From Candidatus Dojkabacteria bacterium UBA2259 (GTDB taxonomy: Bacteria > Patescibacteriota > Dojkabacteria > SC72), in assembly GCA_002347605.1 (NCBI GenBank), contig DDXN01000022.1, positions 14,129-60,238 of the forward strand: a stretch of DNA of 46,110 nucleotides, given 5' to 3'. This document shows, piece after piece, positions 34,367-41,761 of this stretch; position 1 is the stretch's first letter, and the number at the start of each line of letters is the position of its first letter. Under the pieces are notes generated by a model. The model ran no database searches. It worked only from the letters and a program-made list of their open reading frames with translations, and was not told the origin of the DNA. Made by a program: the position numbers and the translations under genes.

Positions 34367-34540
34367 ATGAAAATTAATATTCTTCCAAATATTGTATTTA
34401 CCACCGTTTTTATACTGGTGGCACTGTCCCTTGGTTTTTTCTTAACCAAGGAAAAAATTCCTCTAAAAGAACTAAAAAAAACCCTCTTTGGGGCTGTTCT
34501 GGGAGGAGGAATGTTCTTCTTTTTCCTTTATTTCTTTTAA
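34367..34540 (+). CDS. 57-residue small membrane protein
   Basis: This short gene codes for a protein with two hydrophobic segments (about 6-26 and 40-57) separated by a basic loop KEKIPLKELKK. It has its own extended -10 promoter, a perfect AAAGGAGG ribosome-binding site, and a 13-bp hairpin right after the stop (34556-34602), so it looks like a free-standing transcription unit. I do not recognise the family. The size and topology fit a small membrane regulator, a toxin of a type I system, or a holin-like peptide. Confidence 0.6.
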   Translation: MKINILPNIVFTTVFILVALSLGFFLTKEKIPLKELKKTLFGAVLGGGMFFFFLYFF

Positions 34541-34555
34541 GGGAAAGAAGAGAAA

Positions 34556-34602
34556 GGGAGAGTACTTTGTGTTTCTACACATATTATCAAAAGTATTCTC
34601 CC
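34556..34602 (+). terminator. Long hairpin after the small membrane protein gene
   Basis: GGGAGA-G-TACTTT (34556-34568) pairs with AAAGTA-T-TCTCCC (34590-34602) with one G-U pair and a loop of about 21 bases. It is followed by TATTCTATTTC, a weak U-rich tail, so it is a probable terminator. Confidence 0.5.
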
Positions 34603-34705
34603 TATTCTATTTCATAATGGATATATGTTCAATCACAATATTATGGTAAATTATTATTAGAGATTACTCATTTGATTAAGAATATTTAAATTATCTTTCT
34701 AGAAA

Positions 34706-35104
34706 ATGAAAAATTTTTACTATCAGAATGTTCGGTTTGGAAAGAGTTTTCATCATGCTATTGATGGACTTAAATCAATATTTAGAGATGAAAGGAATTT
34801 TAGATTAGATTTGTTTTTTACAGCTGTTGCTGTAATCGTTGGATTAATATTTAAGATATCGCATTCAGATTGGATAGCTATTAGTTTAGTTATATCAATG
34901 GTACTTATCTCTGAAACAATAAATAGTGTTATTGAAGCAATATGTGATACGGTCTCTTCAGAGTATAAGGTGAACATTAAATATGCAAAGGATGTAAGTG
35001 CAGGGGCTGTATTAGTTAGTGCAACAGTATCTATAATAACAGGATTGATTGTATTTCTTCCTTATTTAATAGCTTTTATTAAAGAAATAGGTGATTTATT
35101 TTAG
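34706..35104 (+). CDS. Undecaprenol/diacylglycerol kinase (DagK family)
   Basis: The 132-residue protein has three membrane spans and the DagK signatures DERNFRLDL (about 28-36), ISETINSVIEAICD (about 67-80) and AKDVSAGAVLVSA (about 91-103), which carry the Glu and Asp residues of the active site. In Gram-positive-type bacteria these enzymes phosphorylate undecaprenol to replenish the lipid carrier for cell-wall synthesis, fitting the nearby D-Asp ligase pair. The downstream 35,105-35,337 spacer contains a GGAAGCA/TGCTTCC inverted repeat but no gene. Confidence 0.88.
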   Translation: MKNFYYQNVRFGKSFHHAIDGLKSIFRDERNFRLDLFFTAVAVIVGLIFKISHSDWIAISLVISMVLISETINSVIEAICDTVSSEYKVNIKYAKDVSAGAVLVSATVSIITGLIVFLPYLIAFIKEIGDLF

Positions 35105-35330
35105 AATTACAACTTTTATAAAGAGGTATTTATAAAGCGAAAGAGGAAGCATTTACTAAATAAATAGTTGAAATTTGGTTAGATTTCTGCTTCCAGTTTC
35201 TGCAATCACCACCATAATGATTGGTAATGGATATTTTATCACTTGTCTTTACTGTTTGTCAAGAAATTTCTTAAAGGTATGGTTATAGGCTCAACTCAAT
35301 ATTCTCTATACTATTCCTTCAATTACTTTG

Positions 35331-35346
35331 TATAATATTGATTATG
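35331..35346 (+). promoter_or_regulatory. -10 box placed for a leaderless mRNA
   Basis: TATAAT (35331-35336) lies 7 bases before the ATG at 35344, the same geometry as at secG, def and the ABC-F gene. Confidence 0.5.
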
Positions 35347-36084
35347 ATTGAAAATGATTTTAATACATCTTTAACTAATACAAAGGAAGTTAACAATGAA
35401 ACCACAAATGATTATCAAGAGATATTTGTAGATAGCTTCTGTGTGGCAGTTGACAAAATTTCGGAGGATGGAAATTCTGAATATTCCTTTGTTAATAGAG
35501 GAGAAACATCTGTTGTATTGGTTGATATAGATGGTGTTTTAATAACAAATAACATGGTGAAATTACCTGTAATTTCTCATTTTGTTCAACCTGTGATTGA
35601 GCAGGAGGTTACAGACTCATTTCAGAAATTGGTTAATCTCTTTGAGGACTCTGTCATTATCTCTACGAATAGGAGTACAAATGAGGAGGGTGTCTTTAAC
35701 AGTAAAGAGGTACTAAAGGTTGCTAACAAATTTGTTAAAGGGATAGATGGAAATGTTCCCATATTTACAAATTTGTTTAAACAGATTCCTAATTTAACAA
35801 AGGAAGATATATCAAAGGCATATCTTTCAAAAGAGGCAAAAGGGGAATATGTGGAAAGAGCTTTAAATAGACCAAGAGAGCAATCCTTACTTCATTATAT
35901 TGGTAAGAGACTTAGTGAGAGGATACCTAATGAGAATAGTCTTGATCATTTTACTCTTTACTCTATTGAAGATTTGAGTATTGCGTCACCTAATAGGAAA
36001 ACATTTCTTAAACATTTAGCGAAAGAGTTAAAAAAAGAGTATGGTATTGATGTTAATATTAAGAATTATGTTGTAAAGAGATAA
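35344..36084 (+). CDS. Divergent HAD-like phosphatase domain protein
   Basis: I start at ATG 35344, 7 bp after a TATAAT box; an in-frame TTG lies 6 bp earlier. After a polar 60-residue N-terminus comes a HAD motif I, VVLVDIDGVLIT (about 57-68, Asp-x-Asp), a motif II-like strand VIISTNRST, a basic motif III region around SLLHYIGKRLSE, and a weak motif IV LYSIEDLSI. It may be a phosphatase or a regulatory relic of one. It is the last plausible chromosomal gene before the recombinase-element remnants that begin at 36,086, directly after its stop. Confidence 0.6.
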   Translation: MIENDFNTSLTNTKEVNNETTNDYQEIFVDSFCVAVDKISEDGNSEYSFVNRGETSVVLVDIDGVLITNNMVKLPVISHFVQPVIEQEVTDSFQKLVNLFEDSVIISTNRSTNEEGVFNSKEVLKVANKFVKGIDGNVPIFTNLFKQIPNLTKEDISKAYLSKEAKGEYVERALNRPREQSLLHYIGKRLSERIPNENSLDHFTLYSIEDLSIASPNRKTFLKHLAKELKKEYGIDVNIKNYVVKR

Positions 36085-36085
36085 C

Positions 36086-36184
36086 TATAATTCTCCCTTT
36101 GATTTGATAGTAAAATTGAATGAAAGTACAGACTGGGGTAAATGGTGGGAGGAATTTAAGAACATATCTTTAGCTAAATTATAG
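36086..36184 (+). pseudogene. Remnant of the C-terminus of a large serine recombinase
   Basis: Directly after the HAD-like gene, one frame reads NSPFDLIVKLNES, then TDWGKWWEEFKNI and ends at a TAG (36182-36184). The block PFD-x(10-11)-W-G-x-x-W resembles the last coded residues of the recombinase at the right edge of this window (PFDAIYNYNKTGKWGGRW). No start codon or upstream recombinase sequence remains, so only about 33 codons are left. Its final bases overlap the end of the convergent metallopeptidase gene. Confidence 0.55.
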
Positions 36185-36875
36185 ATACTACTGAACCTTT
36201 TGGATTTTTGAGAAATTCTTGAAATTTAGGATTAAATTTTTCCCTTAAATATTGCAAATCTTTATGTCCAGTAAATGGAGGATATTTAGTTCCGTTTAAT
36301 CTCTTTCTCATTTCATTATCTGTAATTAATTCTATTAATGCATGCTCTTTCTCAGATTTGCCAATTAGTTCATGTAAGATCTCATGCCAAATATATATAA
36401 CATTGTAGTTTGGGAAATCGTTTCTATATGACCATATAATGATTCCATTTCCCCAATATTGACCTTCAAGAAAGATCGGATGATTAAAATATACAGTAAA
36501 ATCTCCATTTATAACGATTCCAAGAGATTCAAGATATTTTTTTGTTGTTGAATAATTTGCTTCCCACTCCAATTGTAATAATGAGAGAGTTTGTGTTGTT
36601 TCTTCTCTTATCTTTTTGAAGGAATCAGTATTAATAACAGCATTTATATACTCAGAAACCTTTTCATCTTTTCTTGCTGCATACCAATTGTCACATATCT
36701 TATTGTAATAATTTTGTGAAAGGGATTTAGATGTATTCTGAAAATGTTTAATTAATTCTTTGTTGTATTCTTGGACTTTTTTATTAAATCGTTCTTCTTG
36801 ATAATTTCTTATACAAAATTTAGCAAGAAAAATATCATCAACAAGAAATTTTATATTAAAAGGTTCTTTATTCAT
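36174..36875 (-). CDS. Predicted zinc metallopeptidase-like protein (HExxH)
   Basis: The 233-residue protein has no signal peptide. A zinc-binding motif is visible at IYIWHEILHELIGK (His164, Glu165, His168), with a downstream acidic helix EHALIELITDNEMR giving Glu182 as the likely third ligand, the gluzincin arrangement. The N-terminal 110 residues are helical and charged, suggesting a regulatory or substrate-binding part. I cannot name the family. It is flanked by two recombinase remnants and is likely cargo of an older integrated element; its target (self or competitor proteins) is unknown. Confidence 0.6.
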   Translation of the reverse strand: MNKEPFNIKFLVDDIFLAKFCIRNYQEERFNKKVQEYNKELIKHFQNTSKSLSQNYYNKICDNWYAARKDEKVSEYINAVINTDSFKKIREETTQTLSLLQLEWEANYSTTKKYLESLGIVINGDFTVYFNHPIFLEGQYWGNGIIIWSYRNDFPNYNVIYIWHEILHELIGKSEKEHALIELITDNEMRKRLNGTKYPPFTGHKDLQYLREKFNPKFQEFLKNPKGSVVSII

Positions 36876-36923
36876 ATGAACAATATATCAAATGAAAGAT
36901 AAAGAAAAAAGGGCATATGTTAA

Positions 36924-36977
36924 ATCTGGGGTGGATGGTGGAATGAAGTTAGGAAAAGTTTTAATCTAAATATTTAA
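36924..36977 (+). pseudogene. Second short remnant of a serine recombinase C-terminus
   Basis: An isolated frame reads WGGWWNEVRKSFNLNI and ends at TAA (36975-36977). Its first half repeats the WGKWWEEF segment of the remnant at 36,086 and the WGGRWD end of the recombinase at 44,609. At the DNA level, CTGGGGT..ATGGTGG recurs at 36133-36150 and 36926-36942. Upstream the frame is closed by TAA. It is short, so the call is tentative. Confidence 0.4.
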
Positions 36978-36978
36978 T

Positions 36979-37187
36979 AACCCCTACCCTTCAAGTATAT
37001 ATATTTTTGCCACAAAAACCCTTTCTTTGATAAATCAGTTAAGAATAGTGAAAAAGAAGCATATTTAGTCATCCTTAATCAAATAGTATCATCTTTACAG
37101 TTACAGGGGAAGTAAAGATACTAGGGGTTGGTTTTGTGAATTTCTAGGGAAGATCTTTATTGATTGGTCGCAAAGACCTTCCCTTTT
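36979..37187 (+). other. Gene-free stretch with nested inverted repeats and a terminator-like hairpin
   Basis: AACCCCTA (36979-36986) is the exact complement of TAGGGGTT (37122-37129). Inside, AGTAT-CAT-CTTTAC (37085-37098) pairs with GTAAAGATACT (37112-37122), leaving a 3-base bulge. A third hairpin, GGGAAG (37147-37152) with CTTCCC (37178-37183), is followed by four T. The arrangement could be a plus-strand RNA of about 200 bases with its terminator, or simply the 3' hairpin of the minus-strand gene that ends at 37193. Confidence 0.35.
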
Positions 37188-37192
37188 GCACT

Positions 37193-37753
37193 TTATTTGA
37201 GTTGACGAATCTGAAGAATCAGCTTGGGTGTAGGTACTCCTGGTATAACTCGTGTTGCACAAGTAAAAATGAAATAATCATCCTCCTGTACATTGAAGAG
37301 TTCTCCCAAAGAGATACTTCCACCTATCGAATCTCTCTCGAGAGTTTTGTAGTCTACTATTTCATAGCAGGCTTCCTCTTGAAGACAGATTACTGAATCT
37401 CTCAAATTCTCAGTTTTATACATACGGAGTAGGATTTCTCCTAATTCCGGCCCTGCAGATAAACTCCAACCTGAGTGTGTATACAACACATGTTCATGTT
37501 GGACTACTACCCAATTTTTACCAGCATACTCCAATTGAGCTTCAATCTGCTCCAATGAGCACTGCTCACACAACTTTATCTCTAACTGCTTAAACAGCGA
37601 GCGATACCAATCAGTAATAAACTCTGACTGGATAGAGATAGAATACAGACCTTCGAGACTGATTAATTTTGGTTCCTCTGTTTCTGTTACCTTTATGGTT
37701 GGAGCTGGTGCTTCTGTTTTAACCTCTTCCGGTTGAAACGGTGTTGGTGTCAC
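37193..37753 (-). CDS. Secreted Thr/Pro-rich lipoprotein-like protein with missing start codon
   Basis: From a GTG at 37753 the 186-residue frame starts MTPTPFQPEEV and has a folded domain with two Cys pairs (CEQCS about 62-65; VICLQEEACYE about 122-129). The same frame is open upstream to 37897 and encodes KQLFRLLVGLFVVVWTTSC, a good lipoprotein signal ending in a lipobox-like Cys, followed by a Ser/Thr-rich linker. It contains no ATG, GTG or TTG there; only a CTG (37864) is available. Either the start was lost, a non-standard start is used, or slippage on the A7 run in the overlap with the upstream gene joins them. G+C is visibly higher than in neighbours (25 of 60 in 37321-37380). Confidence 0.55.
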   Translation of the reverse strand: MTPTPFQPEEVKTEAPAPTIKVTETEEPKLISLEGLYSISIQSEFITDWYRSLFKQLEIKLCEQCSLEQIEAQLEYAGKNWVVVQHEHVLYTHSGWSLSAGPELGEILLRMYKTENLRDSVICLQEEACYEIVDYKTLERDSIGGSISLGELFNVQEDDYFIFTCATRVIPGVPTPKLILQIRQLK

Positions 37754-37868
37754 AGTAGCACGAACTGTTTGGGTAGGTGATAATGATGATGTAGTGGCAT
37801 GTGTAGCTGCAATAACATTGGGCGAACATGATGTCGTCCATACAACTACAAAGAGTCCTACCAGAAGC

Positions 37869-38387
37869 CTAAATAACTGTTTTTTTCCGAAAAAGGTTCA
37901 CAGCAATTATTGCTAATGCTGCTAACCCTCCTATTCCAAACAGTATCAATGGAAGGCCACTTGTCCCTGTATTGACTTCTGTTATTACGTCTCCTGGAGT
38001 CGCTGTTGGATTGGGAGTTAATGTAATCTCAGGAGTAGGAGTAGCTGTTTGTTCTGGTGTTTCAGTAATCTCAGGGGTAGAAGTAACTTCTGGAGTTTCA
38101 ACAACTCTTACACTTACATGAGACAGTTCATGATCCACAGTGGTGATTACAACCGTCTGCTGAGGTGGCTCATATGTTTTATACACGACATTTGTAGACG
38201 CCTTGTAACAAGATTCTGCTACAAAATACCCTTCATCAGCCGTATATGTAAACGAGTAGCCATTCAGATTATCAATCTTAATCCAGCCATTTCCACTGTT
38301 GGGACAAACTTCTTGTCCTTGAGCGATGACTGAATTTGACGGTTGGAATAAAAGTAAAGCAAGTACTAACAGATATTGGATTTTCAT
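37869..38387 (-). CDS. Secreted surface protein with Pro/Thr stalk and C-terminal membrane anchor
   Basis: The 172-residue protein has a signal peptide (about 1-22, ending VIAQG). A small domain with two Cys (EVCPNSG about 28; ESCYKA about 60) follows, then a stalk of repeated TPE/TPT units (about 98-135), and an anchor NTGTSGLPLILFGIGGLAALAII (about 141-163) with a basic tail LFRKK. The layout is that of a cell-surface protein, sortase-like but without a clear LPxTG. A promoter TTGACA-N18-TATCAT lies upstream (38515-38486) and GAGG precedes the ATG. The gene is more G+C-rich than the surrounding chromosome, so it was probably acquired. The following gene encodes a companion secreted protein. 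Confidence 0.65.
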   Translation of the reverse strand: MKIQYLLVLALLLFQPSNSVIAQGQEVCPNSGNGWIKIDNLNGYSFTYTADEGYFVAESCYKASTNVVYKTYEPPQQTVVITTVDHELSHVSVRVVETPEVTSTPEITETPEQTATPTPEITLTPNPTATPGDVITEVNTGTSGLPLILFGIGGLAALAIIAVNLFRKKTVI

Positions 38388-38485
38388 CTTATCCTCTTTT
38401 CTTAGTGCAATTGTTAAAGTGCATTGTCAAACCTTTTGTTAAACTTGTTAAGCGACCAACTCATAAGTTTAGATTTAACAAAGAT

Positions 38486-38515
38486 ATGATAGTTTAAACA
38501 CTATGGGATTGTCAA
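38486..38515 (-). promoter_or_regulatory. Promoter upstream of the surface-protein genes
   Basis: A perfect -35 TTGACA (38515-38510) and a -10 TATCAT (38491-38486) on the minus strand are separated by 18 bp, about 100 bp before the surface-protein ATG at 38387. Confidence 0.45.
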
Positions 38516-38625
38516 GAGCATTAAGACATTAGCAGAAATCTTCCCGTAGAGGTCAGAGGTATAAAAACTCCTAATACATCATCCAATACATAAACCTTAA
38601 TTAAAACTGGGGATAAAAAAGAAAT

Positions 38626-38684
38626 CTATCAATCGCTTGATAGTTGGTATTTTCTTATTTAATTCTTATCTGGGGTCAGATAAG
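38626..38684. repeat. Two adjacent perfect palindromic hairpins
   Basis: CTATCAA-tcgc-TTGATAG (38626-38643; 7-bp arms, 4-base loop) and CTTATCTG-gggt-CAGATAAG (38665-38684; 8-bp arms, 4-base loop) lie 21 bp apart. The surrounding gene-free stretch 38,388-38,799 contains no ORF I can support. Neither hairpin has a strong T-run, so they look more like protein-binding or mobile-element end structures than terminators. Confidence 0.6.
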
Positions 38685-38799
38685 GGACATAGTAATATAC
38701 CTTATGGAGTGCATAACAATGGATCATATCTCCATGAAAACTATAGCAAGTCTTCTCTTAAATTATATGGATGACAAATTACTAGGAAATAAGTTTTAA

Positions 38800-39495
38800 T
38801 TATCTTCCCATCTTCTTAATTTTTAATCCAATGGAAGATATACTTAAATCAGTATCAATAATATCAACAACCTTTTCTAATGGCTCAAAAGTTCCCTGAG
38901 GAAGATACGGATACCTAAAAGATGTGTTGGCATCAATATATATTGTTTTAAAAGATGTTGCCTTGTTTTCAAACTTTTCAATTATTCCGCGAGTTTTTTC
39001 AATATATTTCTTATCTGTTGTATCTGCAGGGACTTTTATTTTACTCCATTCTCCTGCCTGTTCAGTTGCTATTCTTGCAAGTTCACATTGTATTGATTGC
39101 ATCCTAAATTCAAGGTTTTTTGGAAACAAATTGGAAATATTAGTTATAGTTTTTGTATATTCATCTCTTTGATTGAAAAAAGTATTTAATTTTTCCCATT
39201 CATTACTGTCAAAATCATTAACGAATAGATATTTTAGTTTTTCCCAACTTGAATCACCTAAAGAATATTTGCCAGCATCACTGCCTAAGGATAACAAATT
39301 GTTATTCTGTTTTAATTTCTTTACCTCTTTAACCACTCTTTCTGCATTTATAATCTCTGAATATAATGTTTTGGAAGCATCTCGTTTATAATCTGCTTTC
39401 TGCTTAAGGTAAACAATCAAAGCTATAGTTCCAGCAAGGATAGTTGTTAGAGCAATAAAGAAATTAGAATTAAGAAATAAAAGAAAATTCTCCAT
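38800..39495 (-). CDS. Membrane-anchored cytoplasmic protein, unknown
   Basis: The 231-residue protein has one N-terminal membrane span (about 11-30), then a long helical, charged cytoplasmic part (SEIINAERVVKEVKKLKQ about 45-62) without catalytic motifs. Single-span proteins of this layout are frequent in phage- and plasmid-defence islands, but I see no known effector domain. It is divergent from the HEPN gene at 39,637 with a 141-bp gap, so the two could form a defence pair (inference). Confidence 0.55.
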   Translation of the reverse strand: MENFLLFLNSNFFIALTTILAGTIALIVYLKQKADYKRDASKTLYSEIINAERVVKEVKKLKQNNNLLSLGSDAGKYSLGDSSWEKLKYLFVNDFDSNEWEKLNTFFNQRDEYTKTITNISNLFPKNLEFRMQSIQCELARIATEQAGEWSKIKVPADTTDKKYIEKTRGIIEKFENKATSFKTIYIDANTSFRYPYLPQGTFEPLEKVVDIIDTDLSISSIGLKIKKMGR

Positions 39496-39636
39496 TTAGT
39501 ATATCCGTATTAATTTAGTTATAGGTATTATACTGTACTTGTAATAGGAAGTTAAACTAACATATTCATGGCATAGTAAACTATTGTACAACTATTTTGT
39601 GTTATACTAATTGAATAATTGTAAGTTTTGACAAAT

Positions 39637-40899
39637 ATGAACTCAGAGAAGTTGAATAGATACTATGAGTTGCTACGAAAAGATTGTACGGTCAACAAGG
39701 AAGGAAAGATAGAATGGAAAATTGACTCTTTTCTGAATAATCAATTTGTTGTTTACTCCGAGTTAATATATAGAACACTCTTTGAGAATACTTCTCAGAA
39801 TCTGACGATAAAGAAGACTTTAGAAAAAGAATTACTATCCTTTTTAGGGAACTCTTCTCTTCCTCCGAATTGGATAACTCTACAAAGTGAAATATTGGAG
39901 AAGATTGATTCTGCCCAAAAGAAGACTTTTATAATCGGATTTGGACTCCCCTTTAGAAATAATCTTGCAAAAGAGTACCTCTTTAAAGAAATAAATCTTA
40001 AACAATTCAAAATAAAAAGAATTTCTTATAGGACTTTTGACGAGAATTTTGGTATTGATTTTTTATACAGACATTATATTAAAAGGTATGAAAAAAGCAT
40101 TATTACAACTGCCTTACATAATTCTTTCCTCTTTTTTGAGGCAGAAGTTGAAGCTATTGATGGTAGAAATGCAATGGATATATTTGAATATTATTTTGGA
40201 GGGATTCAAAGTGCTGTGAATATATCAAATAGTTTTAATAAATTTATTATGCAATATGGTGCGAGATCAGTTCAGGCTCTTTTGCTCATTCCAGATATTT
40301 ATGTCTTGAAATGTGATTCTAACCTAGAAGAATACAGTGAGTATATTCCCAATTTCTCTCTTGATTCAAGAGAGAGCTCAATTCGGGACATAAAAAAGTC
40401 TAAAATTTATAAGTTATCAATTAAGATTTTAAGAAAAGAACAGAAAAAAGTTACAGATATAGAAAAAATATTTTTGGAGTGTTTAAATGCTTATAATAAA
40501 GCATTACTTTCGGGAAATAGAGGCGATGCCTTCTTAAATTATTGGAGAGTATTAGAGTTTGCTACTGGATCAAAAGACAGAAAAAATTATGAAGCGATGA
40601 ATTTAATTAGAAATTTCTTTGCCGATAATATTAGAAAAGATATCGGTGATTTGATTGTTAGTGAAAGAAACAGTCTTGTTCATTTAGGAAGATGTGATGA
40701 ACATTCAGATAATTATATAAATTGGGTGAAGGAATATGCAGAAGCTTCTATTCATTTGTTGATATGGCTGATTGATAAAAAATATGAAAATAAAAATGAC
40801 TTAGAATGTTTTTTTTCAATCCTACCACTTCCAAAAAAGTCTGCACAAAAATACAAAAAAATGATTTCACAGATTCAAAATGATAGAAACAGGGAATAA
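39637..40899 (+). CDS. Apea-like HEPN-domain protein, candidate defence ribonuclease
   Basis: I start at ATG 39637; the frame also has an upstream TTG at 39628. The 420-residue cytosolic protein has an unrecognised N-terminal half. The C-terminal helical domain has the HEPN signature ISERNSLVHLG-type R-x4-H: Arg344 and His349 in ERNSLVHLG, preceded by FLNYWRVLEFATGSKD, which resembles Apea-like HEPN domains. HEPN proteins with this motif are metal-independent RNases used in toxin-antitoxin and abortive-infection systems. The location in an element with restriction-modification genes supports a defence role, but no cognate nucleotidyltransferase antitoxin is adjacent. Confidence 0.7.
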   Translation: MNSEKLNRYYELLRKDCTVNKEGKIEWKIDSFLNNQFVVYSELIYRTLFENTSQNLTIKKTLEKELLSFLGNSSLPPNWITLQSEILEKIDSAQKKTFIIGFGLPFRNNLAKEYLFKEINLKQFKIKRISYRTFDENFGIDFLYRHYIKRYEKSIITTALHNSFLFFEAEVEAIDGRNAMDIFEYYFGGIQSAVNISNSFNKFIMQYGARSVQALLLIPDIYVLKCDSNLEEYSEYIPNFSLDSRESSIRDIKKSKIYKLSIKILRKEQKKVTDIEKIFLECLNAYNKALLSGNRGDAFLNYWRVLEFATGSKDRKNYEAMNLIRNFFADNIRKDIGDLIVSERNSLVHLGRCDEHSDNYINWVKEYAEASIHLLIWLIDKKYENKNDLECFFSILPLPKKSAQKYKKMISQIQNDRNRE

Positions 40900-40903
40900 T
40901 TAG

Positions 40904-41089
40904 TTATCTATAGACAAATATTCTTTAAGTGATTATACTATTAGTGAAATACTTGGGTGGTATTTCGCTTCTTACAGAAAGAATCTGATGAAGCACAATG
41001 AAAAAGGTGATGTCTTACAAGACTTCGCTTATTCTTCTGTGCAGAATCAGAGTTTTCTAATGGAGGGAAAAGCAAATATAGGAATGTAA
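40904..41089 (+). pseudogene. Short open frame without a proper start, probable gene fragment
   Basis: The frame is open from 40,904 to a TAA at 41087-41089 that lies inside the terminator stem, and it reads as protein-like sequence (SDYTISEILGWYFASYRKN, then KGDVLQDFAYSSV). The only ATG is at 40988, giving 33 residues. TATACT lies at 40934-40939. It may be the end of a truncated gene of the element. The stop/terminator overlap suggests it was once a real 3' end. Confidence 0.3.
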
Positions 41090-41121
41090 GACACTAAATA
41101 AAATGAGTGTCTTATTTTTTT
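41087..41121 (+). terminator. Strong intrinsic terminator
   Basis: TAAGACACT (41087-41095) pairs perfectly with AGTGTCTTA (41106-41114) around a 10-base loop and is followed by a run of T. It separates the HEPN gene and fragment from the SpoVG/Rep operon. Confidence 0.85.
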
Positions 41122-41164
41122 GTTTAAAGATTTAGAAGCAAATACAACTGAATTCTCAAGTAAT

Positions 41165-41428
41165 ATGGATAAAAATTCTTCATTGAAGGAAAAGTATCCT
41201 AAATTAGAATGTTGTCTAGCCGTTCAATATGACAATTCTTTTCAACTAAATCAAATACATGTAAGTACTCTTATCAATTTTGTAAACACACTTTATGAGT
41301 CCGAGATAGAATCCCAAAGAAAGGAGGTTAATCCTTATGAAGAAGTTAAAGAAGATACTTACTTGGGAAGAAATAGAAGAGATGCAAACAAACTTATTCC
41401 GAGAAATAAGAAGAACAGTACTAAGTGA
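41165..41428 (+). CDS. Hypothetical protein, first ORF of the Rep operon
   Basis: From ATG 41165 this gives 87 residues; the same frame runs up to TTG 41120 inside the T-run of the terminator, which I think is too far upstream. The protein is polar with a Cys pair (ECCLAV) and no recognised motif. Its last 92 bases overlap a 40-codon ORF in another frame that has a much better ribosome-binding site, so one of the two may not be real. Confidence 0.35.
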   Translation: MDKNSSLKEKYPKLECCLAVQYDNSFQLNQIHVSTLINFVNTLYESEIESQRKEVNPYEEVKEDTYLGRNRRDANKLIPRNKKNSTK

Positions 41429-41459
41429 TTGTATAAAGGCAAGTAAGAGAAGAAAATAA
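41337..41459 (+). CDS. 40-residue basic small protein
   Basis: An ATG at 41337 follows a perfect AAAGGAGG (41320-41327) by 9 bases. The 40-residue product is very Lys/Arg-rich (MKKLKKILTWEEIEEM at the start, SKRRK at the end) and could be a small DNA-binding or copy-control peptide. The stop lies 2 bases before the ATG of the SpoVG-like gene, so the two are tightly coupled. Confidence 0.5.
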   Translation: MKKLKKILTWEEIEEMQTNLFREIRRTVLSDCIKASKRRK

Positions 41460-41461
41460 TT

Positions 41462-41761
41462 ATGTCTCAAATAACTGAAATACAATTTGTTCCAGTTAAG
41501 CCTCAGAATGGTCTTGTAGCATTTGTGAGCTTTGTATTAGACGACAATCTATATCTGAGTTCCATTGGAATTGTTACAAGATCTGAAGGAGGTTATCGCC
41601 TACTCTATCCAACAAAAAAATCTATAAACAAAGATTTTGCAATATTTCACCCTATATCAAAAGAATTCGGTATGTATCTTGAAAAAATAATTCTTAACGA
41701 ATACGAAAAGGTAATGAAAAACAATGATAGATACGGTAGTACTGACAATCCCAGTTACTAA
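41462..41761 (+). CDS. SpoVG-like protein
   Basis: The 99-residue protein aligns by eye with SpoVG over most of its length: ITEIQFVPVK, then VAFVSFVLDDNLYLSSIGIV, GYRLLYPTKK, FHPISKEF and LNEYEKV. SpoVG is a small nucleic-acid-binding regulator in Firmicutes, and homologues are often carried on conjugative and plasmid elements near replication genes, as here. It starts 2 bp after the 40-codon ORF, and the replication gene begins inside its 3' end (38-bp overlap), which indicates a single operon. Confidence 0.65.
   Translation: MSQITEIQFVPVKPQNGLVAFVSFVLDDNLYLSSIGIVTRSEGGYRLLYPTKKSINKDFAIFHPISKEFGMYLEKIILNEYEKVMKNNDRYGSTDNPSY

Noticed and set aside
35143..35198. GGAAGCA/TGCTTCC inverted repeat after the undecaprenol-kinase-like gene as a terminator
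   Set aside because: The loop is long and no U-run follows; it may be chance pairing.
41120..41164. TTG 41120 as start of the first Rep-operon ORF
   Set aside because: It lies in the T-run of the upstream terminator, leaving no room for a promoter or leader; the later ATG 41165 is more plausible.
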